The translations under genes were made by a program, and so were the position numbers. A stretch of DNA of 63,410 nucleotides from an uncultured Microcaldota archaeon (GTDB lineage: Archaea; Micrarchaeota; Micrarchaeia; Micrarchaeales; Micrarchaeaceae), in NCBI GenBank assembly GCA_903884115.1, contig CAISDH010000031.1:1-63410 (forward strand). Reading direction: 5' to 3'. Shown here piece after piece: positions 49,642 through 59,084 of this stretch. The notes under the pieces are model-generated. The model ran no database searches and was not told the origin of the DNA. It saw only the letters and a list, made by a program, of their open reading frames with translations. Every line of letters begins with the position of its first letter. Within the stretch, counting starts at the first letter, position 1.

Positions 49642-52251
49642 TCACATATTCTTACATATCTTATAGAAGAACACCTTTCCTGCATCAACAAGCAAGAGGT
49701 AGGTTGCGACCATAAGTATCAGCAGTCCCCAATATGCCATTGGAAGCGGAACGAAGCCAAGGAAGCTACCAAATGGCGTGAACGGAAGAACAGTTCCAAA
49801 GGCGATCAGCGACAATGTTAGGAGTGCTACCCACTTGCCTGGTTTGCTTGATATGAACGGCACTTTCCTTGTCCTTATCACGAATATTATCAATACCTCT
49901 GTCCAGAATGACTCCACGAACCACCCGCTCTGGAAAATGCTTGCCGCAACTTTTACTTGCTGTGGGTTTGCCAGATTGAGATGCATCGGAGCTATGAATA
50001 TGAAAAGCATTATTCCAAACGTCAGGAAGTCATAGAGCGAGCTGAACGGGCCAAAGAATAGTGTGTACTTCCTTACGAAGTTTATATTCCACTTCTTTGG
50101 AGTTTTCACAAACTCTTGATCGATATTGTCTGTGGGCAGCGTCATGTTTGACATATCATAAAGCAGATTCATGAAGATTATCTGCATCGGAAGCATCGGC
50201 AGGAACGGAAGGAAGAGCGAGGCTGCAGCAGCGCTGAACATGTTGCCGAAATTAGAGCTCGTCCCCATGAGTATGTATTTTTGGGTATTCTCGAAGATCC
50301 TTCTACCTTCCTGTATACCGTTCGCAATAACCAGCAAATTCTTTTCCAGCAATACGATATCTGCAGCATCTTTTGAAACATCAACAGCCGTGTCAACAGA
50401 AATGCCGACGTCGGCTTCGTACAAGGCGGGTGCATCATTCACGCCGTCCCCCATGAATCCAACGACATGCTTGTTCTCTCTCAGCGCTTTTATAACGTCA
50501 AGTTTCTGCTGCGGTGTTACTCTTGCGAATATTGTGGTCTCCTCCACCACTTCCTTCAGCTGCACCCAGCTCATATTCACAAGTTCAGGTCCACAAACAA
50601 CTTTTTTTGCAGGTATTTTCAAATCCTCGCAAATTTTCTTTGCAACAAGCTCGTTGTCTCCGGTCAATATCTTTACATTCACTCCCATCTTATTCAGCAC
50701 AACGATGGCGTCGTGTGCATCGCTCTTTGGAGGATCTGTGAATATGAGAAGTCCTACGAATGTGAGGCCTGCTTCATCCTTTACGCCGTGATTCGTGCTC
50801 TCCGTGGTTTCTTTGCATGCGACTGCCAGCACTCTGTAGCCGGCCTCAGAAAGCTCTGTGAGTTTCGAGTTGATGGGCTTAATGCTATGTTCTATCTTTT
50901 CCCTTTTTCCGCTGATTTCGGCATACTGGCATCTTGGGAGCACCGATTCTGGAGCCCCTTTTGTAATGAACGTAAGTTCCTCTCCTTTCCTAACTGCAAC
51001 AGACATCATCCTTCTCTGATAATCGAACGGGACTTCGTCTATCTTCTTGTACGGTTTCAAGTCGTCTTTCAGATTATTCTCTGAAGTGTATTTCCATATG
51101 GCCGCATCCATGGCGTTCCCCTTCGCGCTATCTTCGCTAGATGCAGAATTGCATAAGGCAGAGTAGCTCACTATCTTGACGTCTTTAGCATCATCCAGCA
51201 TCCAGTAATCCTTCATGCTTATGTTGCCTGCAGTGAGCGTGCCCGTCTTATCTGTGCAGAGGACATCTATGTTTCCAAAGTCCTCGATTGAAACAAGTCT
51301 TTTTACTATGACCTTCTCTTCTGCCATCCTGCTGGCGCCGTGCGACAGGCTTATTGTTACAATTGCAGGCATGAGCTCAGGCACAAGTCCGACCGCAACC
51401 GCAAGCGAGAAAAGCAGAGAATCGACAAGCGGATGCCCTACAAAGGCATTCAGAGCAAATATGCCGATAACAAGTGCGATTGCTAGAGTCATGAGCATGG
51501 AGCCGTACTCTCTTACGCCCTTCTGAAACTCTGTCTCCGGGTGCGGCCTCGCAAGGCTTCCTGCTATGGCGCCGAATTCAGTATTCTTTCCGGTTCCAAC
51601 TACTATGCCTCTTCCGCTCCCGTGTTCGATGTTTGTTCCCATGAAGAGATAGTTGCTAAGACTTTGCGGATTCGGATTCTTCAGATCCAGTCTTCCTGTG
51701 TTTTTATCAACAGGAAATGACTCCCCTGTGAGATTCGCCTCGTTAACTTGCAGCTCCTTAGAATAGATCAACCTCATGTCTGCAGGCACAATGCTTCCAA
51801 CATAGACCGAGACAATGTCTCCGGGCACAAGCATATCCGCGTTTACATCGAATTCTTTTCCGTCCCTGATCACAACGGCTTTGAGTGAAACCTTGCTCTG
51901 CAGGCTCTCCACGGTCTTCTCTGCCTTGTACTCATTGTAGAAGCCTAGCAAGACGCTAAGTGATATCATTATTAATATCAAGATGGCCTGATCCATCTGG
52001 CCGAAGTAACCAGAAACTACTGCGCATATGATTAGTATGATAAATATCGAATTGTTAAACTGCCTGACCAAGACTGCTATTCTGCTTAGCGCCTTGCCTG
52101 GGAGCCTGTTATAGCCATAAACCTTCAGTCTTCTTTTTGCCTCTTCTTCAGATAAGCCATCTTCCTTGCCTTCAAGATTAGCGTAAAGGTCCTCGTTGTT
52201 CATGGACCAATATTCCTTTCGTGCCGTTGCCTTATCCTCTATGGTTTTCAT
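49642..52251 (-). CDS. mgtA: Mg2+-importing P-type ATPase (MgtA/MgtB type)
   Basis: This 869-aa pump has the phosphorylation motif DKTGTLT (Asp 334), the actuator TGES (175-178), hinge GDGVNDAPAL and about ten helices. The M4 motif PELMPAIVTISLSHGA resembles the PEMLP signature of MgtA/B (P3B) rather than Ca2+ or H+ ATPases. It moves Mg2+ into the cell. It follows the triple metal-sensor-like gene by 15 nt, and a small membrane protein follows it; together they look like one metal-transport operon. Confidence 0.93.
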   Translation of the reverse strand: MKTIEDKATARKEYWSMNNEDLYANLEGKEDGLSEEEAKRRLKVYGYNRLPGKALSRIAVLVRQFNNSIFIILIICAVVSGYFGQMDQAILILIMISLSVLLGFYNEYKAEKTVESLQSKVSLKAVVIRDGKEFDVNADMLVPGDIVSVYVGSIVPADMRLIYSKELQVNEANLTGESFPVDKNTGRLDLKNPNPQSLSNYLFMGTNIEHGSGRGIVVGTGKNTEFGAIAGSLARPHPETEFQKGVREYGSMLMTLAIALVIGIFALNAFVGHPLVDSLLFSLAVAVGLVPELMPAIVTISLSHGASRMAEEKVIVKRLVSIEDFGNIDVLCTDKTGTLTAGNISMKDYWMLDDAKDVKIVSYSALCNSASSEDSAKGNAMDAAIWKYTSENNLKDDLKPYKKIDEVPFDYQRRMMSVAVRKGEELTFITKGAPESVLPRCQYAEISGKREKIEHSIKPINSKLTELSEAGYRVLAVACKETTESTNHGVKDEAGLTFVGLLIFTDPPKSDAHDAIVVLNKMGVNVKILTGDNELVAKKICEDLKIPAKKVVCGPELVNMSWVQLKEVVEETTIFARVTPQQKLDVIKALRENKHVVGFMGDGVNDAPALYEADVGISVDTAVDVSKDAADIVLLEKNLLVIANGIQEGRRIFENTQKYILMGTSSNFGNMFSAAAASLFLPFLPMLPMQIIFMNLLYDMSNMTLPTDNIDQEFVKTPKKWNINFVRKYTLFFGPFSSLYDFLTFGIMLFIFIAPMHLNLANPQQVKVAASIFQSGWFVESFWTEVLIIFVIRTRKVPFISSKPGKWVALLTLSLIAFGTVLPFTPFGSFLGFVPLPMAYWGLLILMVATYLLLVDAGKVFFYKICKNM

Positions 52252-52266
52252 TTGTTCGTCTGCCTC

Positions 52267-53037
52267 TCAATATGGCTCTTGATGTATGTCAACTCTTTCT
52301 ATTCTCGGGAACTTGCTCTTTATTTTAAGCTCAAGTTTGCTTGACACATCATGTACTTTGCGTATGTTTGTTTTAGGGTCGAAATAGCACTTTATAACAA
52401 GGTGCTGGTTTTCTCCAAGTCTCCTAATAGAAACGACCTCTGCCTCTTTGATTTCTGGGAAGTTCATCGCCATGTGCTCAATTTCTGAACTGAGCTCAAG
52501 CGAGGTTTCGCTCATCTCCTTCGATACCCGTTCTGATACCGACTCTACATGAATGGAAACATCGCCAACGTTCTTTACGGCTTTCTTAATCTTGCTCTCT
52601 ACTTTGTCGGCGACAGCATGGGCTTCTTCTATGTTCATGTTGGCGCTCACTTCAAGATGCATATCGATAGCTATCTTTCCATTTATCTCTTGGATATGCA
52701 CATTATGTACTCCTCTTGAGCCCGGAACTTTGTCTGAAATCTCTTTCACCGTTTCCCAAAGGTTGCTGCCTGCCCTGCTGACCGGTTCTGTGTGCACAGT
52801 TATCCTTGACTCTGGAATCATCCTTTTGATTTCCCGCTCGATTTCTGATGCAATCCTGTGCACTTCGTCAAAACTCAGATTGCTGTCCAACGAAACATGC
52901 ATAGTCACATCGTACTTTCTTCCTATTGCGCGCACTGCCACGTTATGGCAGTCCCTAACCTCTTTGAAAGACTCGACCTTGGTCTTGATCCTCTTAGCAA
53001 TCTCTTTCTCGGAACGTCCTAGTAGTAAAAAAGGCAT
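52267..53037 (-). CDS. Soluble protein of three cation-efflux C-terminal (ZT_dimer) domains
   Basis: The 256 residues consist of three copies of the cation diffusion facilitator C-terminal domain (PF16916): at about 1-85 (NVAVRAIGRKYDVTMHVSLD...), 88-170 (HNVHIQEINGKIAIDMHLEV...) and 175-256 (VSIRRLGENQHLVIKCYFDP...). Each has the beta-alpha-beta-beta pattern and a terminal Ile/Val-HxE strand. There is no membrane part. In transporters this domain binds Zn2+/Mn2+ and dimerises. As first gene of the MgtA operon it may sense metal or regulate the pump. Confidence 0.8.
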   Translation of the reverse strand: MPFLLLGRSEKEIAKRIKTKVESFKEVRDCHNVAVRAIGRKYDVTMHVSLDSNLSFDEVHRIASEIEREIKRMIPESRITVHTEPVSRAGSNLWETVKEISDKVPGSRGVHNVHIQEINGKIAIDMHLEVSANMNIEEAHAVADKVESKIKKAVKNVGDVSIHVESVSERVSKEMSETSLELSSEIEHMAMNFPEIKEAEVVSIRRLGENQHLVIKCYFDPKTNIRKVHDVSSKLELKIKSKFPRIERVDIHQEPY

Positions 53038-53228
53038 TTTGGCACCTCATATTCTAGTTTTAAGCGAATATACCGCATCACAGCAAGATATGAAAGATAC
53101 CTGTCGGTGATGCCTCTTCCTGTTGGCTTACTCAGACCCTCAAACATGTCTTTACGTGGCATGCGTGCACTTCGTTATATTGAGTTAAGTACGAAATGCT
53201 TTGAGGCGCAAAAATAGCACCGCTAGAA

Positions 53229-53242
53229 TCCGCAAATGCGGA
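53229..53242. terminator. Small perfect hairpin with A-run
   Basis: TCCGCAAATGCGGA is self-complementary with a 2-nt loop and is followed on the plus strand by AAAAAAG (minus-strand U-run before it). It lies between the metal-transport operon promoter and tRNA-Arg and may end the tRNA transcript on the minus strand. Assignment tentative. Confidence 0.4.
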
Positions 53243-53328
53243 AAAAAGTTCCTGCTTTCTATTATTCCATACGACATACACTCTTTTAAGGGTTTCTGTC
53301 TTCTGCGATTCTGTTCACAAGTAGGGAA

Positions 53329-53402
53329 CGCCCTTGCCGGGATTTGAACCCGGATCTCAAGCTCCGCAAGCTCGCGTTCTATCCAAGCTATACTACAAGG
53401 GC
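53329..53402 (-). tRNA. tRNA-Arg (GCG anticodon)
   Basis: Cloverleaf on the minus strand: acceptor GCCCTTG/CAAGGGC, T8, D arm, anticodon stem CGAGC/GCTTG with loop TTGCGGA (anticodon GCG), T arm CCGGG-TTCAAAT-CCCGG, discriminator G73. No CCA encoded and no intron. Reads CGC (and CGU by wobble). Confidence 0.93.
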
Positions 53403-53476
53403 ATTTGTCTGGACTGGTGTTAAACTATCTCCACAAAAACAGTTAATAACTTGCGTTCTGTGAGTAATCTGATTCC

Positions 53477-54520
53477 GTGGCATACCATACCTATCTGACA
53501 TTGCTAGTGCCCGCAATCATCTCGTTTGCGATAACGGTAATCACCACGCTGTTCCTCATGCCTTATCTGAAAGGCGCAGGAGTCACTGCGATAGACCACA
53601 ACAAGAAGGACAAGAGGACGCTTCCTGGGAGCTGCGGACTTGCTGTAGCGTTTGGATTTGCGGTTGGAATGCTCACATACGCGTTCGGCGCAAGCTTTTC
53701 GCTGTACCAGCCTGTAGCTGCGCTGCAATACCTGTTTGCGACAGTCATAGCTGTGACTCTGATATCCTTCACAGGATTCATTGACGACATAAACGTCAAG
53801 GCTACGATGGTGAAGTCCACTGACATGCTGGACACCAGGCAGGGAATGAAGCAATGGCAGAAGCCGCTGCTGACGCTGATAGGCGCAATTCCGCTGATGG
53901 CCGTCAATGCCGGCGTGTCCATCATAAGGATACCTTTCATCGGCGCTTTCAATTTCGGCGTGCTCTATCCGCTGATAATAATACCCCTGGCCGTCGTGTT
54001 TGCCTCCAATGCGTACAACCTTCTCGGAGGCTTTGACGGCATCGCAGTAGGCACCGGGCTCATCGCATGCCTGGGACTGCTGCTGTACAGCGTGTTCTTC
54101 GGCACATACACAGGTGCGCTGGTTTCCGGAGTTCTATTTGCAGCGCTGCTCGCGTTTGCTGCGTTCAGCATATATCCTGCAAAGCTGATACCCGGAGACA
54201 GCTTCACCTATGCGGTAGGGACTGCGCTCGTGGCTTCGATGATAATAGGCAATATGGAGTCATTCGGCTTCGTTGTCTTCTTCCCATGGATGATCGAGTT
54301 CTTCCTTCATGCAAGGAAAGGCTTCAAAGTGACCGATCTAGGTAAGAGGAGGAGCGACGGCACGTTTGCTGCGCCGTACGGAAAGAAGGTGTACAGCTGG
54401 ACTCACGCTATAATGAACATAAGGCCGATGAAGGAATGGGAAGTGTCAGCGTGCATGTGCGGCGTGGAAATCGCATTTGTCGCGCTTGCATTCATAATGA
54501 AGCTTCTTGCACTGCTCTAG
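53477..54520 (+). CDS. Polyprenyl-phosphate GlcNAc-1-phosphate transferase-like (Alg7/AglH type)
   Basis: This 347-aa polytopic enzyme of the GPT/MraY/WecA family starts at GTG 53477. It has the cytosolic signature FIDDINVKA, VFASNAYNLLGGFDGIAVG and PGDSFTYAVGTALVASMI characteristic of the UDP-HexNAc:polyprenol-P transferases. It begins assembly of lipid-linked glycans, for example for N-glycosylation. It lies near uppS and the polyprenol kinase-like gene. Its end overlaps the convergent histone gene by 29 nt. Confidence 0.85.
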   Translation: MAYHTYLTLLVPAIISFAITVITTLFLMPYLKGAGVTAIDHNKKDKRTLPGSCGLAVAFGFAVGMLTYAFGASFSLYQPVAALQYLFATVIAVTLISFTGFIDDINVKATMVKSTDMLDTRQGMKQWQKPLLTLIGAIPLMAVNAGVSIIRIPFIGAFNFGVLYPLIIIPLAVVFASNAYNLLGGFDGIAVGTGLIACLGLLLYSVFFGTYTGALVSGVLFAALLAFAAFSIYPAKLIPGDSFTYAVGTALVASMIIGNMESFGFVVFFPWMIEFFLHARKGFKVTDLGKRRSDGTFAAPYGKKVYSWTHAIMNIRPMKEWEVSACMCGVEIAFVALAFIMKLLALL

Positions 54521-54902
54521 GTATCTGCGCGCTCGCCACCATTTCGATGAGCGCACGGCCATTCTGATTGCGCACGCGCCTGCCTGCGCTATGTGCGTAT
54601 CTGCTTGCTCTGGTCCTCCTTGCCTTGAGGCCGTGCCTATGCAGCAGCACTATGTCTGAGCGCTTGATGCTCTTCCTGCCGGCATAGTTGGCATAAACAG
54701 AAGCCTCTGCCAGAAGCTCCTTTACCGTGTCTTCCAACTCCTTCTCAAGGCTGATAACTGCCCTTTCGTTGACCTTTTCCGCGCCCGCCTCGCGCAGGAA
54801 CTGCTCTATATCATAAAGACTAAATTCGCGATTTACCACAGGACCAACCCACAGGGAAGGGATATGGATAGAATGGTTTTTAAGCTGAACGGTTTCTGAC
54901 AT
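54492..54902 (-). CDS. Archaeal histone-fold protein with N- and C-terminal extensions
   Basis: Residues about 27-90 are an archaeal histone fold: FSLYDIEQFLREAGAEKVNE, then a long central helix and the signature YANYAGRKSIKRSDIVLLHRHG. The fold is normally 65-70 residues; here it has a 25-residue N-terminal extension and a 46-residue C-terminal tail starting with basic KARRTRASRYAHSAGRRVRN. Tails are common in eukaryotic but rare in archaeal histones. It packages DNA, perhaps with altered multimerisation. ATG 54902 is chosen over 54947, which would overlap the divergent gene's start. Confidence 0.9.
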   Translation of the reverse strand: MSETVQLKNHSIHIPSLWVGPVVNREFSLYDIEQFLREAGAEKVNERAVISLEKELEDTVKELLAEASVYANYAGRKSIKRSDIVLLHRHGLKARRTRASRYAHSAGRRVRNQNGRALIEMVASAQIPRAVQEASL

Positions 54903-54917
54903 ATTAGTGGAAGTTAC

Positions 54918-55790
54918 ATGATTCCTGCAATAAGGCTGGGGTTTCACATGAGCATAGCGGGCTCGGTCGTCAACGCGCCGATAAACGCCGCGATGAGAGG
55001 CTACGCCTGCTTCCAGATGTTCACCTCCAATTCAAGGTCCTGGACGCATAAGAGGGTGGAAAAGGAGGAATGCCAGGAGTTCATCAGGTGTGTGAAGGAG
55101 CACGACCTGCAGGCTTTTGCGCACATGCCGTACATATGCAACCTCTCATCAGACAAGCGCGATGTCCATGACAAGAGCATAAAGGCGCTTGTGGCTAACA
55201 TGAAGGACTGCGAAGCGCTAGGCATCGATTATCTGGTGGCACACATGGGCTCCCATCTTGGAAAAGGCATAGAGTTCGGCACAGGGCGCATCTGTGAAGC
55301 GCTCAGCACAGCGCTTCAGAAGACCAATCGCGTCGCCGTGCTGTTGGAGAACTCTTCAGGCTACAAGAACAGCATGGGCTCCTGCCTTAGTGATATCGGC
55401 AGGATTATTGACACTGTGGGCCCTGGCAGGCTCGGAATCTGCTTTGACACATGCCATGCGTTTGCTGCCGGCTATGACCTAAGAAACGAGGCTGGTATCG
55501 AGTGCGTCGCTGAAGAATTAGACTCCCAGATAGGTGCAGATAAGCTTAAACTTGTGCACCTCAACGATGCGAAATTCCCGTTAGGGAGCGGGCGCGACAG
55601 GCACTGGCACATAGGAAAGGGGTTCATCGGCGCGCAGGGCTTCATTAACCTTTTCAGAAACAGGCTCTTCGATCATGGCTCTTTCGTGCTGGAAACTCCT
55701 TTCTCGCGCGAAGGCGACGACACGAGAAACTACCTTGCCGTCAAGAGGATAATATCCTCTTCTGGCGCCATGCATTCCCTAAGATCTTGA
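54918..55790 (+). CDS. nfo: Endonuclease IV (AP endonuclease)
   Basis: This 290-aa TIM-barrel enzyme shows the family motifs: LGFHMSIAGSV (metal His), AHMPYICNLSS, VAHMGSHLGKG, VLLENSSG, GICFDTCHAFAAGYD, LVHLNDAKFPLGSGRDRHWH and the final VLETPF. It cleaves abasic sites with three metal ions in base-excision repair. It is divergent from the histone gene and its end overlaps the convergent 764-aa gene by 12 nt. Confidence 0.95.
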   Translation: MIPAIRLGFHMSIAGSVVNAPINAAMRGYACFQMFTSNSRSWTHKRVEKEECQEFIRCVKEHDLQAFAHMPYICNLSSDKRDVHDKSIKALVANMKDCEALGIDYLVAHMGSHLGKGIEFGTGRICEALSTALQKTNRVAVLLENSSGYKNSMGSCLSDIGRIIDTVGPGRLGICFDTCHAFAAGYDLRNEAGIECVAEELDSQIGADKLKLVHLNDAKFPLGSGRDRHWHIGKGFIGAQGFINLFRNRLFDHGSFVLETPFSREGDDTRNYLAVKRIISSSGAMHSLRS

Positions 55791-58073
55791 TATGCTTATG
55801 TTGCCTATGATTATATCGCTGCTGTTGCTGTATGAATTCCTACTGCTGTTGCTCGGAACGAACATAACGTAGTTTTCCCTGGTTCCTGAAGTCAAATCAT
55901 TTAATCTTACCGTGTATCTGTTTTGTACTGAAGTTATGTTCAACGTCTCAATCATTGTAGAGTCTCCAGCTCCCGTTTGTTCTCCTATCTCCAACTGTGC
56001 GGATTGCGCTGTAGACATGGCGCTGAAGCTTAGCGTTGCGTTTGTGGTGTATTTATTGTATTCTGAACTGCTGTTGAAACTTACATCACCAGGAGATGGC
56101 GCATAAACCGCAAGCAGACCTTGCTTGTATGGGGACCACGCATATGTGGTGTTGCCATTATTGCCTATCGGGACATAACTCCAGTCTGAGAGCACAGGAA
56201 ATGCGACAAACGACTTGAATAGCGATCTCTGAATTGCATTGCCGGTTTCAAATGCTATTGTCGAGTTATCTTCATATGCGCTAGCTCCAAACGTATCTGT
56301 AAGATATGCGTCTAAACGTGCCATGTCTGAATTGTTGTACGCCGCTTTATTTATCACCACGAATTTCGTCTTAAAGTTGTATAGGAACAAAAGTGTCTGG
56401 TTTGTATAATTTCCATTCACTGGTGACATATACGTGAGAGTGCCATTGTATTGGAGGAGATGCGCTTGCATCACAAGAGGTAAATTGTAGAGATACCCTA
56501 TTTCAGTGTAATTCATTCTGGTTATATATCCTCCCAAAGTGGGTTTCAGAGATGCAAGCGTATAATAAGACGCCTCTGCAGGAAAGAGTTCGGTCTCTCC
56601 TGTAGGGCTCGGGATGGCGGGCAATTGCAATACGCTGAAATTGCCAGCCGCTTTGCCCAGCGAGTAATAGAAACTAGGTATTACTGGTGCGGTAGTGAAC
56701 GGCTTTATGCCTGCACTATTCGTTATGGGAGAACCGAGGTTCTCCATGAGAAACAAGATAGATATCGCCGCTACCAAGAGACATGTCTTGTTAATCCTGG
56801 GCTTGTATCTGGATTTTTCAATAGCTTTTTCTATCTCAACATATCCACACGCCGCAATTATGGAAAGGGCCATGATGAGTATGGTGATGAAACGTCCGGG
56901 CTCCCTGATGATATTGACAAGCTGCACGCTGTGATACATCAGATACGGGCCAGGTATGCCTGTGTTATTTCCTGCTATCTGAAGATACGGGCCCGTCGAA
57001 AGCCATGCAAATACAAAGCCCAACACCAGCCACGGAATGACTTTCTTTCTGCTCTTGATCAAGCCTATCAGAGCCAGCGCTATTGCGGTATATGTAAGGT
57101 ATCCCGTCTTCTCTATCGAAGCGACAGAGAATATCTTCCAATAATAGCCGAATACGCCATTTGAACCAAGCCCGTTATAGAAGTCAGGTAAAAAGAACGA
57201 AAGCAGATCCATGCTGTTCTGCACGTTATATTGTACTGTGTTGAGCTGGTTTGCGACCGATGTGACGTTTGAGCCTAATGGTGCCGGTTTAGCAAAAAGC
57301 AATTCGGCCGTAGGCACTATCCACCACGACCCTAGTGCCAGAATCAAAAGCGCCGCCAACGAAAGCTGCACAACCACCTCCTTTCTTAGAACTCTCTTCC
57401 GCGTTTCGTGACGCAGAAGGTACGCAATCAAAACAAAAAGATACATGATGAGCGCAATAAGCCCCAGCTCCGGATTTCCCATAAATACTGCCAGAAAGAA
57501 CGCTGATGCGAATCCCAGCGTGTTGTAGTAATTGCGTTTCTCTTCCAGGATTCTTAAAAAGAAGTAGAGGCCCAGCGGTATCCAGCCCCAGAACATCCAG
57601 TCGAGGTAAATATACGACTGCATTATGTGCGTGGCGCTGAACGTGTATATCATGCCCGCAATAAAGGCGGCATACCTGTTTGATGTAACATGATCGGCAA
57701 GAACGAACATACCGATTCCGGAAAGCGCGAAACCGAGGAAAAACAGCGCATTATAGGCAAGCGGCAGGCTTACGCTCTGCAGCGGCGCCGTCAGTATTGC
57801 CGCTATTGGCGTCAGCGTCTGGTATATCAGGTTTGCACCTATGGGCCAGAAAAGCAGGTATGTGCTGAGCATCGACGTGTGAAGCGTGAACAGCGAATAG
57901 GAGACCCACCAAATATCCCACAGGTTGCCATAAGTGTCTGCAGCCGCCCCGGGTACGACCCTGGTGATGTTTAATGTTATATGTGGGAATCTCAGAAACG
58001 CAATCAACAGGTAAACAGCAAACGCGATGATCGGCGCCCTGTACCTGATTATTTGCGCTTTCGGCCATTGCAT
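55779..58073 (-). CDS. Large GT-C-like membrane protein (764 aa)
   Basis: About 12 hydrophobic segments lie in the first 460 residues, with an early acidic loop (AADTYGNLWDIWWVSYSLF) of the type used for metal and sugar binding in GT-C glycosyltransferases. A large extracytoplasmic Asn/Ser/Tyr-rich domain (about 470-764) follows, ending in IIGNISISRS. This resembles archaeal YfhO or DUF2298-like membrane transferases, but I cannot identify the exact family. It is part of the envelope-glycan neighbourhood. Confidence 0.7.
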   Translation of the reverse strand: MQWPKAQIIRYRAPIIAFAVYLLIAFLRFPHITLNITRVVPGAAADTYGNLWDIWWVSYSLFTLHTSMLSTYLLFWPIGANLIYQTLTPIAAILTAPLQSVSLPLAYNALFFLGFALSGIGMFVLADHVTSNRYAAFIAGMIYTFSATHIMQSYIYLDWMFWGWIPLGLYFFLRILEEKRNYYNTLGFASAFFLAVFMGNPELGLIALIMYLFVLIAYLLRHETRKRVLRKEVVVQLSLAALLILALGSWWIVPTAELLFAKPAPLGSNVTSVANQLNTVQYNVQNSMDLLSFFLPDFYNGLGSNGVFGYYWKIFSVASIEKTGYLTYTAIALALIGLIKSRKKVIPWLVLGFVFAWLSTGPYLQIAGNNTGIPGPYLMYHSVQLVNIIREPGRFITILIMALSIIAACGYVEIEKAIEKSRYKPRINKTCLLVAAISILFLMENLGSPITNSAGIKPFTTAPVIPSFYYSLGKAAGNFSVLQLPAIPSPTGETELFPAEASYYTLASLKPTLGGYITRMNYTEIGYLYNLPLVMQAHLLQYNGTLTYMSPVNGNYTNQTLLFLYNFKTKFVVINKAAYNNSDMARLDAYLTDTFGASAYEDNSTIAFETGNAIQRSLFKSFVAFPVLSDWSYVPIGNNGNTTYAWSPYKQGLLAVYAPSPGDVSFNSSSEYNKYTTNATLSFSAMSTAQSAQLEIGEQTGAGDSTMIETLNITSVQNRYTVRLNDLTSGTRENYVMFVPSNSSRNSYSNSSDIIIGNISISRS

Positions 58074-58135
58074 AATATCTACTTGCGTGCAACTATTTTT
58101 ATTGCTGAGCCAGAGCGTGGCTTAATTGCGCAAGG

Positions 58136-59077
58136 CTACAGTCTCAGGGCTATGCCCAGCACCGCCAGCGCGATCCCTGACCTCAGGTTGTCGTCCAATG
58201 AGATTTTCGCACTCTCTATCAACGCCAGCACGGCTGCGAGAGGTACCGCGTACGCGCCGATAAGCGGGAACCCTATGAGTACAAGCACCGTGAAGAACGC
58301 GAGCGTGCCCTCCAATGTCTTGCTTTTGTTGTGTGGCATGTGCCGCCTGCCGAAGTGCATGCCGACTATCGTGGCAACAGAATCTGCGAAGAACAACGCC
58401 GCAATGCCGAAAAGCATGAGCCTCCTGCTTCCAACAAATCCGATCACGAGCATGGTCCCGACAGCAAGGTAGACTGCGCCGATGCCATAGGTGGCGTTGC
58501 TGCGCTCCAGAGTGGCGAGTATCTTCTCATAGATGTTTCCAGTGTCCCTGCCCGCAAACAGGTTGTTGACCGCATAGCCTGCTATGATCAGGGCGAACGC
58601 CGCATAGATCGCATACGGAAGCCTGACCAGGAAGAGCACCGCGAACATGATGATGCCCAAGGCGATCTGCACAATGTCGCGGTTCGTCTCCACGCCTCTC
58701 TTTTTTATGACGTTGCGCTTTGGATTTATGGAATCATGGTACAGCAGGCCGCACACCGAGCCTATGCCGAACATCCCGACAAGCGCAGTGTCTCCGTAGT
58801 AGTATATGCACGCTATGACAACGGCGGCAAGGAACAGGAGCAACGCCGTGAACAGCCGTGGCCTTGATATGTAGCACATCGCAATGAGGCATGACAGCAT
58901 GGCTGTGCCAATTGCGAAGAGCACAAGGTTTCCGCTCTGTCCGATAAGCAATGCCGTTGCAACTGCGGTGAGCATGCTGGACGCCATCGCGACAGTGTAG
59001 AGTCGCTTGGATTTCGATGGCCTGCCCAATAGCAATACGGCGCAAAGGGCAAGGGCAGAGAATTCCAGCGCAACCAT
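58136..59077 (-). CDS. Dolichol kinase/CTP-transferase-like membrane protein (313 aa)
   Basis: The protein has about 8 helices and ends with the family block ALFFADSVATIVGMHFGRRH followed by HNKSKTLEGTLAFF. The K-S-K-T-x-E-G-T phrase is the nucleotide-binding signature of the dolichol kinase/phytol kinase/CdsA-like (DUF92-like) family. It may phosphorylate polyprenol with CTP, recycling the lipid carrier. It lies 7 nt after the DUF2070 gene, on the same strand. Confidence 0.75.
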   Translation of the reverse strand: MVALEFSALALCAVLLLGRPSKSKRLYTVAMASSMLTAVATALLIGQSGNLVLFAIGTAMLSCLIAMCYISRPRLFTALLLFLAAVVIACIYYYGDTALVGMFGIGSVCGLLYHDSINPKRNVIKKRGVETNRDIVQIALGIIMFAVLFLVRLPYAIYAAFALIIAGYAVNNLFAGRDTGNIYEKILATLERSNATYGIGAVYLAVGTMLVIGFVGSRRLMLFGIAALFFADSVATIVGMHFGRRHMPHNKSKTLEGTLAFFTVLVLIGFPLIGAYAVPLAAVLALIESAKISLDDNLRSGIALAVLGIALRL

Positions 59078-59084
59078 ATGATCA

